Of a stretch of 64,000 nucleotides of DNA, positions 1-8,108 are shown piece by piece. Position 1 is the stretch's first letter. Every line of letters starts with the position of its first letter. The notes beneath the pieces are model-generated. The model was not told the DNA's origin. It saw only the letters and a list, made by a program, of their open reading frames with translations, and did no database searches. Origin of the DNA: Psychrobacter sp. Its GTDB lineage: Bacteria; Pseudomonadota; Gammaproteobacteria; Pseudomonadales; Moraxellaceae. Location: NCBI RefSeq assembly GCF_030454045.1, contig NZ_JAKDJE010000006.1, forward strand, positions 1 to 64,000, read 5' to 3'. The position numbers and the translations under genes were made by a program.

Positions 1-87
1 ATACTTCGTGCGCCTTTTTGTTCATAGGCGTATAGCGACAGATAAATAAATGATTAACCATACAATAAATGATAAGAGGACAGCTTT

Positions 88-567
88 ATGAGCATTGACA
101 ATACTAACCAAATCGGCCTAGAAAAAGCAGACATGAGCGAAGTTATCGCACAATTGAACAGCTTGTTATCTACCTATCATGTGTTCTATTTAAATGTACG
201 CGGCTATCACTGGAATGTAAAAGGTGAGCACTTCTTTACCTTGCATCCAAAGTTTGAAGAATTATATACAGCGCTACAGTTACAGATTGACGAAATTGCT
301 GAGCGTATTTTAACGCTCGGTGGAACACCACTTCACGCTTATAGCGATTTTGCACAACACACGAGCATCAGCGAAGACAAAAACGTCAAAAATGGTACAT
401 CTTGCGTTAAAGGCGTAGTAACTGGTTTACAAGCCTTAATTGCCGAGCAGCGTCAAGTATCGTCATTAGCAGCAGAAAGCGACGATCAAGGTACCGCTGA
501 TCTGGTTGATGAATACGTACAAGAGCAAGAAAAGCTGGTATGGATGTACAACGCCTTTTTGGGTTAA
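88..567 (+). CDS. dps: Dps family DNA-binding ferritin-like protein
   Basis: A 159-residue Dps/ferritin-like mini-ferritin. Family members form dodecamers that oxidise Fe(II) with peroxide, store iron and coat DNA in stress or stationary phase. The intersubunit ferroxidase ligands are visible: H41 in YHWNVKG, H53, E57 (Asp in E. coli), D68 and E72. An SD-like AAGAGGA lies about 10 nt before the ATG. A strong terminator follows at 632-659. It appears monocistronic. The 87 bases before it presumably hold its promoter, but I could not fix hexamers. Confidence 0.95.
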   Translation: MSIDNTNQIGLEKADMSEVIAQLNSLLSTYHVFYLNVRGYHWNVKGEHFFTLHPKFEELYTALQLQIDEIAERILTLGGTPLHAYSDFAQHTSISEDKNVKNGTSCVKGVVTGLQALIAEQRQVSSLAAESDDQGTADLVDEYVQEQEKLVWMYNAFLG

Positions 568-631
568 TACTTTATCAAGCTGATTATATATTGCTTAAAT
601 CAAGCCAAATAATAGTAAGATTCAGAACCAT

Positions 632-659
632 AAAAAAGCACCCAATTGGGTGCTTTTTT
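632..659. terminator. Bidirectional intrinsic terminator, dps / DUF2057 gene
   Basis: A symmetrical hairpin: GCACCC / GGGTGC around an AATT loop, flanked by A6 on the left and T6 on the right. It sits between convergent dps (+) and the DUF2057 gene (-) and can serve both. Confidence 0.9.
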
Positions 660-686
660 ATGCTCAGCAATCTATCACAGTTTGAT

Positions 687-1385
687 TTATTGCTGAATCC
701 ATTGACGCATTTTTTCGCGTTCAGCTGGTGTGGCCTGTAACCAAATCTGCATAAAGGCATCTAGTGTATTAGTAGGCGCCTTGACACTCGTGGTTTGCTT
801 AATATTGGTTGTACCAGTACTAGTGTTCACCGGGGTTGCTGGCTGATCTAATGATGCGATTGCACGCTGGTTTTGCATTTCAGCATCGCCTGAACCACTA
901 AACACCCCGCCTAGCGCCTTACCGATTCCTGAGAGCAGTCCACCTTGATTGCCAGCCATACCTTGTTGGCTTGCGATAACCGTATTGTTCTGCTGAATAG
1001 CAAGTGTTGGTTGCTCAGCATAATCTTTGGCGGCTTGATAGTCTTCTGGCTGGTTCGGCATCGTCAAACGATAGGTTTGATTGTCAGCCAAATTTGCGAC
1101 CACACTCACATTACCTGAACGCAGGTAATCGTGCTCATCGTGGCTCAGTTTATATAAGCGGTCATATTTGGCAGTGATGGCGTGTTGACCTGGCTCAAGG
1201 GTAAACTCTTTAGTTAGTGGTTGAAATAGGCTTTGCTGCAATTCTTGTCCATTAATCGCAGTTACTTTGATATGGTCATCAACCAATAGGGTCACGGCTG
1301 CCTGTGACATCATAGAAACTGAGGTAGCACCAACAAATAGCATCCCAACAGTCAATTTTTTTAACAAAGAAGCATTCGATTTCAT
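687..1385 (-). CDS. DUF2057 (YccT-like) secreted protein
   Basis: A 232-residue protein with a typical Sec signal peptide: basic MKSNASLLKK, a hydrophobic core, and probable cleavage after SQAA near residue 29. The mature N-terminal part (VTLLVDDHIKVTAING, then FTLEPGQHAITAKYDRLY) matches the DUF2057/YccT family of periplasmic proteins with no firmly assigned reaction. The middle (about 130-190) is Gly/Gln/Thr-rich and low in complexity. The last 30 residues, ending in LQATPAEREKMRQWIQQ, look like a short helical tail. It is convergent with dps and probably monocistronic. Confidence 0.8.
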   Translation of the reverse strand: MKSNASLLKKLTVGMLFVGATSVSMMSQAAVTLLVDDHIKVTAINGQELQQSLFQPLTKEFTLEPGQHAITAKYDRLYKLSHDEHDYLRSGNVSVVANLADNQTYRLTMPNQPEDYQAAKDYAEQPTLAIQQNNTVIASQQGMAGNQGGLLSGIGKALGGVFSGSGDAEMQNQRAIASLDQPATPVNTSTGTTNIKQTTSVKAPTNTLDAFMQIWLQATPAEREKMRQWIQQ

Positions 1386-1457
1386 AAATTATTCCATTAG
1401 TAGTAAGAACATGTGGGACAAAAATTTGTATCTTGACGGCTATTGATATTTTAACGG

Positions 1458-2261
1458 TTAAAAATCAAGTGGCATGGTATGTTGGTCTTGATCCGTCGTC
1501 TCATTGTCTACTTGCGTCTCTTGAGCTATATCAGCCAGCTCTGCTGCAAGCGTTTGCTCATCAATGGTACGCAGCGCGTCACTGATCACCGCTTTTGATA
1601 TATTGCTGCGACCCAAATTAGAAAACATTGGCTGAATATAGTTGAGCACGTCCATCATGGCGCCGATACGATGCGGCCCATCAGTTAATAAATGATCAAT
1701 GATTCGATCATCAAACTGCCAACCACGGCGACGTAAGATAGATTGTAGCAATGCTTGGCGATCTGCTAAGTCATGACCAGTAGGCACTTTAAAGGCTGGT
1801 GCTTGTGCCAAACGCGTCAATAAATCTCTCAATTGAAACGGTAAGTCACCAGCCGGCTTATTGGCCGCAAATAAAAGCTGGCGCTGCCCTTCGCGGCTAC
1901 GGTTGATCAGATGAAACAGCGCTTCTTGCCACTGACTACTTTGCTCAATCACTTCTAAATCATCGATGGCAATCAGATCAAAGTTTTCTAAAGAAGATAA
2001 TACGTGTACGTCCGTATGAATCAGCTCATTGAGTGACAAGCAAATGGCTGATTTGTCCATTTCAATAAACGATTCACAAATAGCAGAAAGCAAGTGAGAC
2101 TTACCTGTTGCAGGACTGCCAAACAGGTATAACTGACCAATCAGGCCGACATGTAATTGCCGCACTGCATCAATAATAGACATCCAACCAGGACCGGCAA
2201 AGTCACTAAGACTTGCATCATGCTTAATGTCCAGATTGAGACTTAGCTGTGCTTCTGCCAT
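1458..2261 (-). CDS. hda: DnaA regulatory inactivator Hda
   Basis: A 267-residue AAA+ protein of the DnaA family without DnaA's DNA-binding domain IV. Hda, with the sliding clamp, stimulates ATP hydrolysis by DnaA after initiation. Seen here: N-terminal QLSLNL (residues 5-10), the expected clamp-binding motif; Walker A GSPATGKS (48-55); Walker B LIAIDDLE (96-103). A longer acidic, Gln/Thr-rich C-terminal tail (about 235-267) extends past the E. coli length. It lies downstream of the PerM-like gene on the same strand, an arrangement seen in related genomes, but with 325 bp between them. Confidence 0.93.
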   Translation of the reverse strand: MAEAQLSLNLDIKHDASLSDFAGPGWMSIIDAVRQLHVGLIGQLYLFGSPATGKSHLLSAICESFIEMDKSAICLSLNELIHTDVHVLSSLENFDLIAIDDLEVIEQSSQWQEALFHLINRSREGQRQLLFAANKPAGDLPFQLRDLLTRLAQAPAFKVPTGHDLADRQALLQSILRRRGWQFDDRIIDHLLTDGPHRIGAMMDVLNYIQPMFSNLGRSNISKAVISDALRTIDEQTLAAELADIAQETQVDNETTDQDQHTMPLDF

Positions 2262-2586
2262 GGATCATCAACTCGTGTTGCGTAGTGCAATATAAAAGTA
2301 CAAAAGAAAAAGGATAAAGTGCTATTTGGTACGATACCAACGCCTCGATATAAATATGTACGGTCGTTGGCATCGCCCTTTTGGTCATGAATAGTTTGCC
2401 CTATCAAGACGAATCAGAATAAAACAATATAGCAACGGCTGATACGATCAACACTGCGACTATATATAACATATTTGCAAAATGACTGACAACTCTTTTA
2501 CCCAATAAGCCTGATCAATCCGATGTCAACGGTGGTATTCTTTTGATTTTCGCTTCAAGTATTACACCTATCAAATCGTAAATTCT
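2262..2586. other. Intergenic stretch between perM-like gene and hda
   Basis: About 325 bases without a supportable gene. The short minus-strand frame crossing its end overlaps the PerM-like gene and has no family signature. The hda promoter is presumably here, but I could not identify convincing hexamers or a terminator. Confidence 0.6.
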
Positions 2587-3693
2587 TTACTTTTTTTCAA
2601 AAAGCAGTAGCTGTTTACGACCTTTATAGAAGTCAGTTGTACGATAATACGCATACAGATGGCGAAACAATACGTTAAGGACAGCCGACACAGGCAATGC
2701 AATGAGCATACCCACAAAACCCAACAGGCTGGCCCCTGCCAATACCGCAAAGATAACCCATAATGGTGATAAACCAATCTTGTCACCTAATAACAAAGGC
2801 TGAAGAATATACCCTTCTGCGGCTTGCCCAACCAAAAATGCGCCAACGACCAATGACAGATACGTCCAGTCCAGACCAAACTGAAACAAGCAAGCGATGA
2901 TAGCGGCCACAAATCCAATGCCAAAACCCAAGTAAGGTACAAAGCTTGCAATACCCGCTACCATACCGATGATAAGTCCAAGCTCTAGCCCAATAAGCTG
3001 TAGCTGTATTGCATAAATAGCACCCAATAAGACCATCACCAGCAATTGACCTTTAATAAATGCCATCAAAGCCTGATCACATTCTTTGGCAATACCAGTA
3101 ACTTGCTGACAGTAGGGTCCTGGTATTGCCAATTTCCAAGTATGCAAGCGCTGATCCCAGTTGAACAGAAAATAAAACGTCAAAATAGGCACCAAGACAA
3201 TGAGACCTGCATTGTTGATAAAATTCATGCTAGAAGTCAGTATTTGGCTCATCATGGTACTGGCATCAGCGAACTTATAGTTCGTTTGCATATACTCAAC
3301 AAGGGTCTCAGAAAAATCCTTGGACTCTAGCACAGGCAACTGAAGCCGCGTATTGCTATTGAACCACTCCCGCACTACTTGGTTGTACCAATTAAACATC
3401 TTTGGCAAATAATCCCAAGCCGCTTGCAACTGATTCCACAATGTCGGTATCAACCACCAGAGCAGCACCGCCATACCCAATGTGATGGTAGCGTAAACAA
3501 TGATAATCGCAACCCAGCGCTTAAGATACTTTGACAAACGCTTGACCAAAGGATTGAACAAGTAAGCCAGCATAAAAGCAAATACAAATGGCACAATGAC
3601 TGGCATCATCAAATAAAGCAAAAACAAAGCCACAACCAATACCACGACGATAAATAAGCGTCTAAAAAAAGGGTCGATTGGTTGGTTCATCAT
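2587..3693 (-). CDS. AI-2E family transporter (PerM-like) membrane protein
   Basis: A 368-residue polytopic inner-membrane protein. The layout is that of the AI-2E exporter/PerM family: two paired N-terminal TM segments, a soluble loop of about 90 residues, then about five TM segments. The conserved stretches VPYLGFGIGF and LGDKIGLSPLWVIFAVL are visible in the second half. Substrates differ across the family and none can be assigned here. I start at the MMNQPID methionine because AGGA lies 10 nt upstream of it; an in-frame ATG 14 codons earlier lacks a ribosome site. It is divergent from purM. Confidence 0.85.
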   Translation of the reverse strand: MMNQPIDPFFRRLFIVVVLVVALFLLYLMMPVIVPFVFAFMLAYLFNPLVKRLSKYLKRWVAIIIVYATITLGMAVLLWWLIPTLWNQLQAAWDYLPKMFNWYNQVVREWFNSNTRLQLPVLESKDFSETLVEYMQTNYKFADASTMMSQILTSSMNFINNAGLIVLVPILTFYFLFNWDQRLHTWKLAIPGPYCQQVTGIAKECDQALMAFIKGQLLVMVLLGAIYAIQLQLIGLELGLIIGMVAGIASFVPYLGFGIGFVAAIIACLFQFGLDWTYLSLVVGAFLVGQAAEGYILQPLLLGDKIGLSPLWVIFAVLAGASLLGFVGMLIALPVSAVLNVLFRHLYAYYRTTDFYKGRKQLLLFEKK

Positions 3694-3877
3694 GATAAGT
3701 AATCCTATACGTGGGCTGATTTGAGATAGTGACAAAAATTGCGGTACTTGAGCCGTCAGGAGTCGTAAATCTAGTGTTTTATTATCGCAGAGTACAACAA
3801 AAAATCAGTCATTTTTTGTTTCTTAATCGCTTATTTGCCACTTAATGCAAAACTTAGCCAAATATTGGCAAGTTGCT

Positions 3878-3907
3878 TTGCGAGTGTGGTCAGTTTTTGG
3901 GTATAAT
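3878..3907 (+). promoter_or_regulatory. Probable sigma70 promoter of purM-purN
   Basis: TTGCGA (3878-3883), an 18-nt spacer, then a perfect TATAAT (3902-3907), about 108 nt upstream of the purM ATG. I saw no clear purine-repressor palindrome in the leader, which is pyrimidine-rich. Confidence 0.65.
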
Positions 3908-4015
3908 GCGCGCACTATCTTTAACTTTACCTTTAAACTTTATCTCGCTGATTGTAGCGTGATTGACTCCCTTACTTTTTAATTCCAATTATCTATCCCC
4001 AACTGTGAGATGACT

Positions 4016-5065
4016 ATGAGTGACAAGCCTTCTTTAAGCTACAAAGACGCCGGCGTTGATATCGATGCAGGCGATGCTTTGGTTCAGCGAATCAAGTCCG
4101 TTGCAAAAGCCACTACTCGTCCTGAAGTCGTGGGTGGACTTGGCGGCTTTGGAGCGCTTTGTCGTATTCCGACTGGTTACACCTCGCCTCTACTGGTATC
4201 AGGGACGGACGGTGTCGGCACCAAACTAAAATTGGCATTACAGCTCAATCGTCACGATACCATCGGTATCGATTTGGTCGCTATGTGCGTCAACGACTTG
4301 CTTGTATGCGGTGCTGAGCCATTGTTTTTCTTAGATTACTATGCGACAGGCAAGCTGGACGTCGATGTCGCGGCGACTGTGGTCACTGGTATCGGCGATG
4401 GTTGTAAACTTGCCAACTGCGCGCTTATCGGCGGTGAAACGGCTGAAATGCCAGGTATGTATCAAGACGACGATTATGACCTCGCTGGATTCTGCGTGGG
4501 CGTGGTTGAAGAAAGCGAGGTCGTGACTGGCGACAATGTTGCAGAAGGCGATGTTCTGATTGCACTGGCTTCGAGTGGCGCGCACTCAAACGGCTACTCA
4601 CTAGTGCGTAAAGTCATCGAAGTTAGCGGTATTGACGTGGCTACTAGCGATGAGCAACTAGATGGTCAACCTATTCAAGATGCCTTGATGGCCCCTACTC
4701 GTATCTATGTCAAAGCCATCAAGGCATTGCAGGATACCCTTGGTAGCTCAGCGCTTCATGCCATGTCACACATCACAGGTGGCGGTCTCACTGATAACTT
4801 GCCACGAGTGCTCCCTGATGACCTAGCGGCTAGCATCGATACCAGCAGCTGGCAGTTTTCAGAGTTATTCACTTGGTTACAGACCCAAGGCAATATTGAG
4901 CAAAGTGAGATGTACCGCACCTTTAACTGCGGCGTTGGGTTTGTCATCGTGGTGCCTAAAGACAAAGCTGAAGCAACGATCAAAACATTGACTGACGCTG
5001 GTGAAAACGCTTGGCAACTTGGCGAAATGGTCAAACGTGAAGCCGATGCCGTGGTGTACCGTTAA
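4016..5065 (+). CDS. purM: Phosphoribosylformylglycinamidine cyclo-ligase (AIR synthetase)
   Basis: Catalyses the ATP-dependent closure of FGAM to aminoimidazole ribotide in de novo purine synthesis. The sequence shows the PurM hallmarks: [15 protein letters not shown] at the N-terminus, [12 protein letters not shown] (substrate/ATP region), [11 protein letters not shown] and [19 protein letters not shown] segments (here [11 protein letters not shown]). Length of about 349 is normal. An ATG two codons upstream (4010) is possible; I prefer MSDKPSL because a GAG precedes it at better spacing. The stop overlaps the purN start (TAATG), implying translational coupling. Confidence 0.96.
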   Translation: MSDKPSLSYKDAGVDIDAGDALVQRIKSVAKATTRPEVVGGLGGFGALCRIPTGYTSPLLVSGTDGVGTKLKLALQLNRHDTIGIDLVAMCVNDLLVCGAEPLFFLDYYATGKLDVDVAATVVTGIGDGCKLANCALIGGETAEMPGMYQDDDYDLAGFCVGVVEESEVVTGDNVAEGDVLIALASSGAHSNGYSLVRKVIEVSGIDVATSDEQLDGQPIQDALMAPTRIYVKAIKALQDTLGSSALHAMSHITGGGLTDNLPRVLPDDLAASIDTSSWQFSELFTWLQTQGNIEQSEMYRTFNCGVGFVIVVPKDKAEATIKTLTDAGENAWQLGEMVKREADAVVYR

Positions 5066-5757
5066 TGTCATTTGATAAGACAAACCAACCTGTCAAACCA
5101 TTACGCATTGCGGTTTTGGTATCCGGAAATGGCAGTAACCTGCAGGTCTTGATAGATGCCATGCAAGCAGGTGCGCTACCGATTGAAATCGTTGGCGTCA
5201 TTAGTAATCGCGAAGATGCCTACGCTGTCACCCGCGCAAAAGACGCAGATATTCCTGTCACCGTGTTGTCTCATGTGGCCAGCGGCAAGCGCATGGGCAT
5301 CAAAACCTTTGAAGCTCATGCAAACAAGCAGCTCATTGCATGGCAACCCGATCTAATCGTTTTGGCTGGTTTCATGCGCGTATTGAGTGGCTCATTTATC
5401 GATAATGCGCCTGCACCAATGATTAACTTGCACCCTTCGCTATTACCTGTTTACAAAGGCCTAGATACGCATCAGAGAGTACTGCAAGCGGGTGATCGTC
5501 ATCATGGCTGTAGTATTCACAAGGTGACAGCAGAGCTAGATGCAGGTCAGGTATTGACTCAGGCGGTACTGAGTGTCGATATCAACGATACAGCAGAGCG
5601 CCTACAGTCACGAGTACAGAAGCTTGAGCACAAGCTTCTACCGTGGACAATATTGCTGCTGGCAAAAAACGTCTTGTCACTTGAGGTAGATAGCACCTCC
5701 TCACAGGCTACAAACTACTTACCAACGCTGCCATTGCAGTTATTGATCACTTCATAG
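5065..5757 (+). CDS. purN: Phosphoribosylglycinamide formyltransferase
   Basis: Transfers a formyl group from 10-formyl-THF to GAR in purine synthesis. Seen here: nucleotide-binding GNGSN (21-25), and the catalytic triad N121, H123 (NLHPSLLP) and D159 (ELDAGQV). Its ATG overlaps the purM stop by one base. The normal length is about 210; this copy has a C-terminal extension of about 20 residues. The prophage begins 87 bases after the stop and has cut into the gene's terminator (see 5831-5843 and 40581-40617). Confidence 0.96.
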   Translation: MSFDKTNQPVKPLRIAVLVSGNGSNLQVLIDAMQAGALPIEIVGVISNREDAYAVTRAKDADIPVTVLSHVASGKRMGIKTFEAHANKQLIAWQPDLIVLAGFMRVLSGSFIDNAPAPMINLHPSLLPVYKGLDTHQRVLQAGDRHHGCSIHKVTAELDAGQVLTQAVLSVDINDTAERLQSRVQKLEHKLLPWTILLLAKNVLSLEVDSTSSQATNYLPTLPLQLLITS

Positions 5758-5838
5758 AATATAAGTGATGGCTAACATATAGACAGATAAAACCTTTAGT
5801 TGTATAAGACATTTTTTATAGTATAAAACAACAAAAAG

Positions 5839-5843
5839 CCCAG
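5839..5843. repeat. Target-site duplication (left copy), CCCAG
   Basis: Five bases, CCCAG, directly before the phage terminal TGTAGCC. The same five bases follow the other terminus at 40581-40585. A 5-bp duplication is what Mu-type transposases leave. Confidence 0.93.
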
Positions 5844-5858
5844 TGTAGCCATTCGCCG

Positions 5859-5937
5859 AAAATGAGAATCACGTTCAGTTAAAATGAGAATAGATTTTAA
5901 AGGTTTTAAGCCATTATTTCGTTCTCATTTTAACTGG
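5859..5937. promoter_or_regulatory. Transposase binding sites, late-gene end of the prophage
   Basis: Three copies of a repeated motif lie inside this end: AAAATGAGAAT at 5859-5869, CAGTTAAAATGAGAAT at 5876-5891, and its inverse CCAGTTAAAATGAGAAC on the minus strand at 5937-5921. The same motif recurs at the other end. Their position 15-95 bp inside the terminus matches MuA end-binding sites. Confidence 0.8.
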
Positions 5938-5947
5938 TTTTAAGCGC

Positions 5948-6412
5948 TTATGCATGGGTTGTGTCTTGTGAGATGGTGGCGAGATCACTAGGGCTAAATC
6001 GCCAACCATCCGCACTATGAAAGATTACGTTATAGCACCACTCACTACAGAACGATTTGGCTTGTGCTTGTGGTGATAGAAATACAATCCCCAATGCCCC
6101 AAGTGTGTCGTAACGATGACGCCTGGTACGCCTGTAATAACTCAAGACACTGTGCGATTGGATGTTGTCAATGACTTGCAAGTCCCATCTATCGCTTGGC
6201 AAGCGCATTACCTTATGCCTGACACCACCATCTCTAATAGATGCGCTGTAGCAGTCATAGCGCCCATCTGCTCTAAGTATCGCAATCTCACAATGACTAT
6301 ATACGCCCTTGGTTAAAAGGCGTATTAAAGCATCTTGAAAGCTATTATAAAAGGCTTTTAAAGAGCGGTTGCCAGCGATACGCCTACCTTTATAACTTGC
6401 CAAATGAATCAT
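5948..6412 (-). CDS. Permuted NlpC/P60-like (YiiX/YaeF-type) hydrolase, phage
   Basis: 154 residues. The arrangement of a His in YSHCEIAI (near residue 40) followed much later by a Cys in SFCSEWCYN (near 121) resembles the circularly permuted papain-like/NlpC-P60 fold (YiiX, YaeF, LRAT-like), in which His precedes Cys. Substrate unknown; members act on peptide or lipid amide/ester bonds. It is the last gene before the phage terminus and overlaps the end of the preceding gene by 4 bases. It is a candidate virion- or lysis-associated enzyme, though the assignment rests on motif order only. Confidence 0.65.
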   Translation of the reverse strand: MIHLASYKGRRIAGNRSLKAFYNSFQDALIRLLTKGVYSHCEIAILRADGRYDCYSASIRDGGVRHKVMRLPSDRWDLQVIDNIQSHSVLSYYRRTRRHRYDTLGALGIVFLSPQAQAKSFCSEWCYNVIFHSADGWRFSPSDLATISQDTTHA

Positions 6413-7023
6413 AACTGCTCAGCGACTGTCGTGATCTGCTGCAAAACACTATCTCGATGAATATTGATGTCGTTAATATTACTCATATTATCGACAGCCA
6501 GCTTTTGCATACGTAACTTGCCTAACTCCTCCAGTGCTGTCTCTAGTTTCTGCGCACCAGCTATGATGCTGTCAGCAGCCTGTTTTGGAGTCATCCCGGT
6601 AGGTTCAACAACGGCTTGTATTTGGGGTGGTACGTCACCCTCATAATTAGCAGCTATAAACTCTTTGGCTTGTTTCTCGCGTAGTGCATACTCACGCACA
6701 AAGGGGTTAAACTTACCATAGATAGCAGCAACGGCGTCATCGATGTCGTCTTTTGCAGCTTGTTTAGACGTTTGTATCGCCTCCAGCTGTAGTGACTCGT
6801 CCACTACCCAGCCGTCTTGTGTAAGCACCACAAAGTCGCTAGGCGGCGCTTGATTTGTGATGATCTTGCCGTCCGTCCAAGCGGGTGCGTGACTATACTG
6901 ATCGTGAATGTCGTCATCAATGCTAAAGTACGCCGTACCGTCATCGGTAGGGTGGAATCCCAAGCTGGGGTCTAAATAGCCGAGGACTTGGTAGCTGTTA
7001 GGGTTGTAGTTTACTAAATACAT
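6409..7023 (-). CDS. Phage tail-region protein of unknown function
   Basis: 204 residues. The first 90 residues (NSYQVLGYLDPSLGFHPTDD... APAWTDGKIITNQAPPSDFV) look like the N-terminal domain of short phage tail or tail-fibre-assembly proteins. The rest is strongly helical and charged (about 95-204), with probable coiled coil. It follows a terminator-like hairpin, with ATTAGGAG about 6 nt before the ATG. No enzyme motif is visible. It sits downstream of the J-like gene, where host-range proteins usually lie. Confidence 0.65.
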   Translation of the reverse strand: MYLVNYNPNSYQVLGYLDPSLGFHPTDDGTAYFSIDDDIHDQYSHAPAWTDGKIITNQAPPSDFVVLTQDGWVVDESLQLEAIQTSKQAAKDDIDDAVAAIYGKFNPFVREYALREKQAKEFIAANYEGDVPPQIQAVVEPTGMTPKQAADSIIAGAQKLETALEELGKLRMQKLAVDNMSNINDINIHRDSVLQQITTVAEQL

Positions 7024-7046
7024 TTTCTCTCCTAATTTTAGATAAT

Positions 7047-7088
7047 AAAAAAACCGCCATAGTTAGCTTTCTAAACCACCTATGCGGT
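7047..7088 (-). terminator. Intrinsic terminator between J-distal genes
   Basis: On the minus strand ACCGCATAG pairs with CTATGGCGGT (one bulge), followed by a run of seven T. It lies between the stop of the 200-residue protein and the next gene. Confidence 0.65.
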
Positions 7089-7100
7089 GAGGAAGGTGTT

Positions 7101-7703
7101 TTATGAAACGCTAGTCGCGTCCAGAACTATAAATTTATAATTAAAGTCATTGCTTACTCTGCTATCTCTGTTATTAAAATCAAAATCTAATTCGAACCTG
7201 CCACTAGCGTCTGCTATGATTTTTAATTTGCCTGAAACACGATATTGCCTGTCTATTAAAACCATGACGGGTTTACCATACTGTTTCTTGAACACTGGAT
7301 AAATGCCTGAATTAATCCCGTCATGGTAGTAATTGCCTTCTACGATGTCTATTGCTTTTATGGGATCATAGCTGGAATTATATTCTATATCACCGTTGCT
7401 GTTATAAATCTCTATCCCAGAATTAACGGACGTAAGTCCACCAGTATTTGCTCTATGTAAAATCTTAAACCATCTAGAGTCACTTGAGTAATTGGAAAGT
7501 TTAGTAAAGTTCCACGTATCAGCGTAAGCCCTTTCTAAAGTAGCGCCACTTGTCTGTAATATCTTAAATACACCTTGCCAGTTCCCTACGTTCCCTGAAT
7601 TTACCTCACTTGCTGATCTGGGTTCTGATAAAAAAGCAGCAGCTAAGTCTTTGCCTAATTGTAGTACTTCAGTGTCTGTATATATTTCTACGCCTGCGCC
7701 CAT
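7101..7703 (-). CDS. Phage protein of unknown function, J-distal
   Basis: 200 residues beginning MGAGVEIYTDTEVLQL. Most of the chain is predicted-beta-like, rich in Asn, Ser, Tyr and Asp (IEYNSSYDPI, RVSGKLKIIADASGRFELDFDF), as in small virion or receptor-binding proteins. No catalytic motif is seen. Its ATG abuts the stop of the upstream gene, so the two are probably coupled. This region is visibly more AT-rich than the M-L-K-I genes, which suggests an exchanged module. Confidence 0.6.
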   Translation of the reverse strand: MGAGVEIYTDTEVLQLGKDLAAAFLSEPRSASEVNSGNVGNWQGVFKILQTSGATLERAYADTWNFTKLSNYSSDSRWFKILHRANTGGLTSVNSGIEIYNSNGDIEYNSSYDPIKAIDIVEGNYYHDGINSGIYPVFKKQYGKPVMVLIDRQYRVSGKLKIIADASGRFELDFDFNNRDSRVSNDFNYKFIVLDATSVS

Positions 7704-8108
7704 TTAATAAACTCCATAAACGATATGATAAGAATCAGTGTTATTGTTATGACTATCCGCTAATCTCATAGTAACTCTTGGTATGGGGTTGCCTTGATTA
7801 TTGATGTAATAATCTCTTACCACACTAACCCTGCCATGACCTGTTTTAGCACTAGCATCCCAATTAAAGAACCAAAAAAATTCGCCTTCCTCTAGACCTC
7901 CGTGATAATCTACGTCCTCTAGTTTGCTATTACTTCTACACCACAAACTACCTAGAATTTTCATAACCCTGTCATTTGTGTCTAGTGTAAGTTTGCCATT
8001 CTCATCCCAAACCTGTAAACCTTGCGGCACATCGACCTCCTTTTGTTCTTCCTTTCCGCCAAAAAAGCGGCGAATGGCATTAATAATATTTTTAAAAAAT
8101 GTAAGCAT
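7704..8108 (-). CDS. Phage protein of unknown function, adjacent to J
   Basis: About 134 residues. The start MLTFFKNIINAIRRFFGGKEE has an amphipathic/hydrophobic helix followed by charged residues. The rest (LQVWDENGKLTLDTNDRVMKILGS, ending DSYHIVYGVY) looks like a small beta-rich domain. I choose the ATG that overlaps the J stop (TAATG) over a GTG two codons earlier. Function unknown. The context suggests a virion tip or lysogenic-conversion product. Confidence 0.6.
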   Translation of the reverse strand: MLTFFKNIINAIRRFFGGKEEQKEVDVPQGLQVWDENGKLTLDTNDRVMKILGSLWCRSNSKLEDVDYHGGLEEGEFFWFFNWDASAKTGHGRVSVVRDYYINNQGNPIPRVTMRLADSHNNNTDSYHIVYGVY

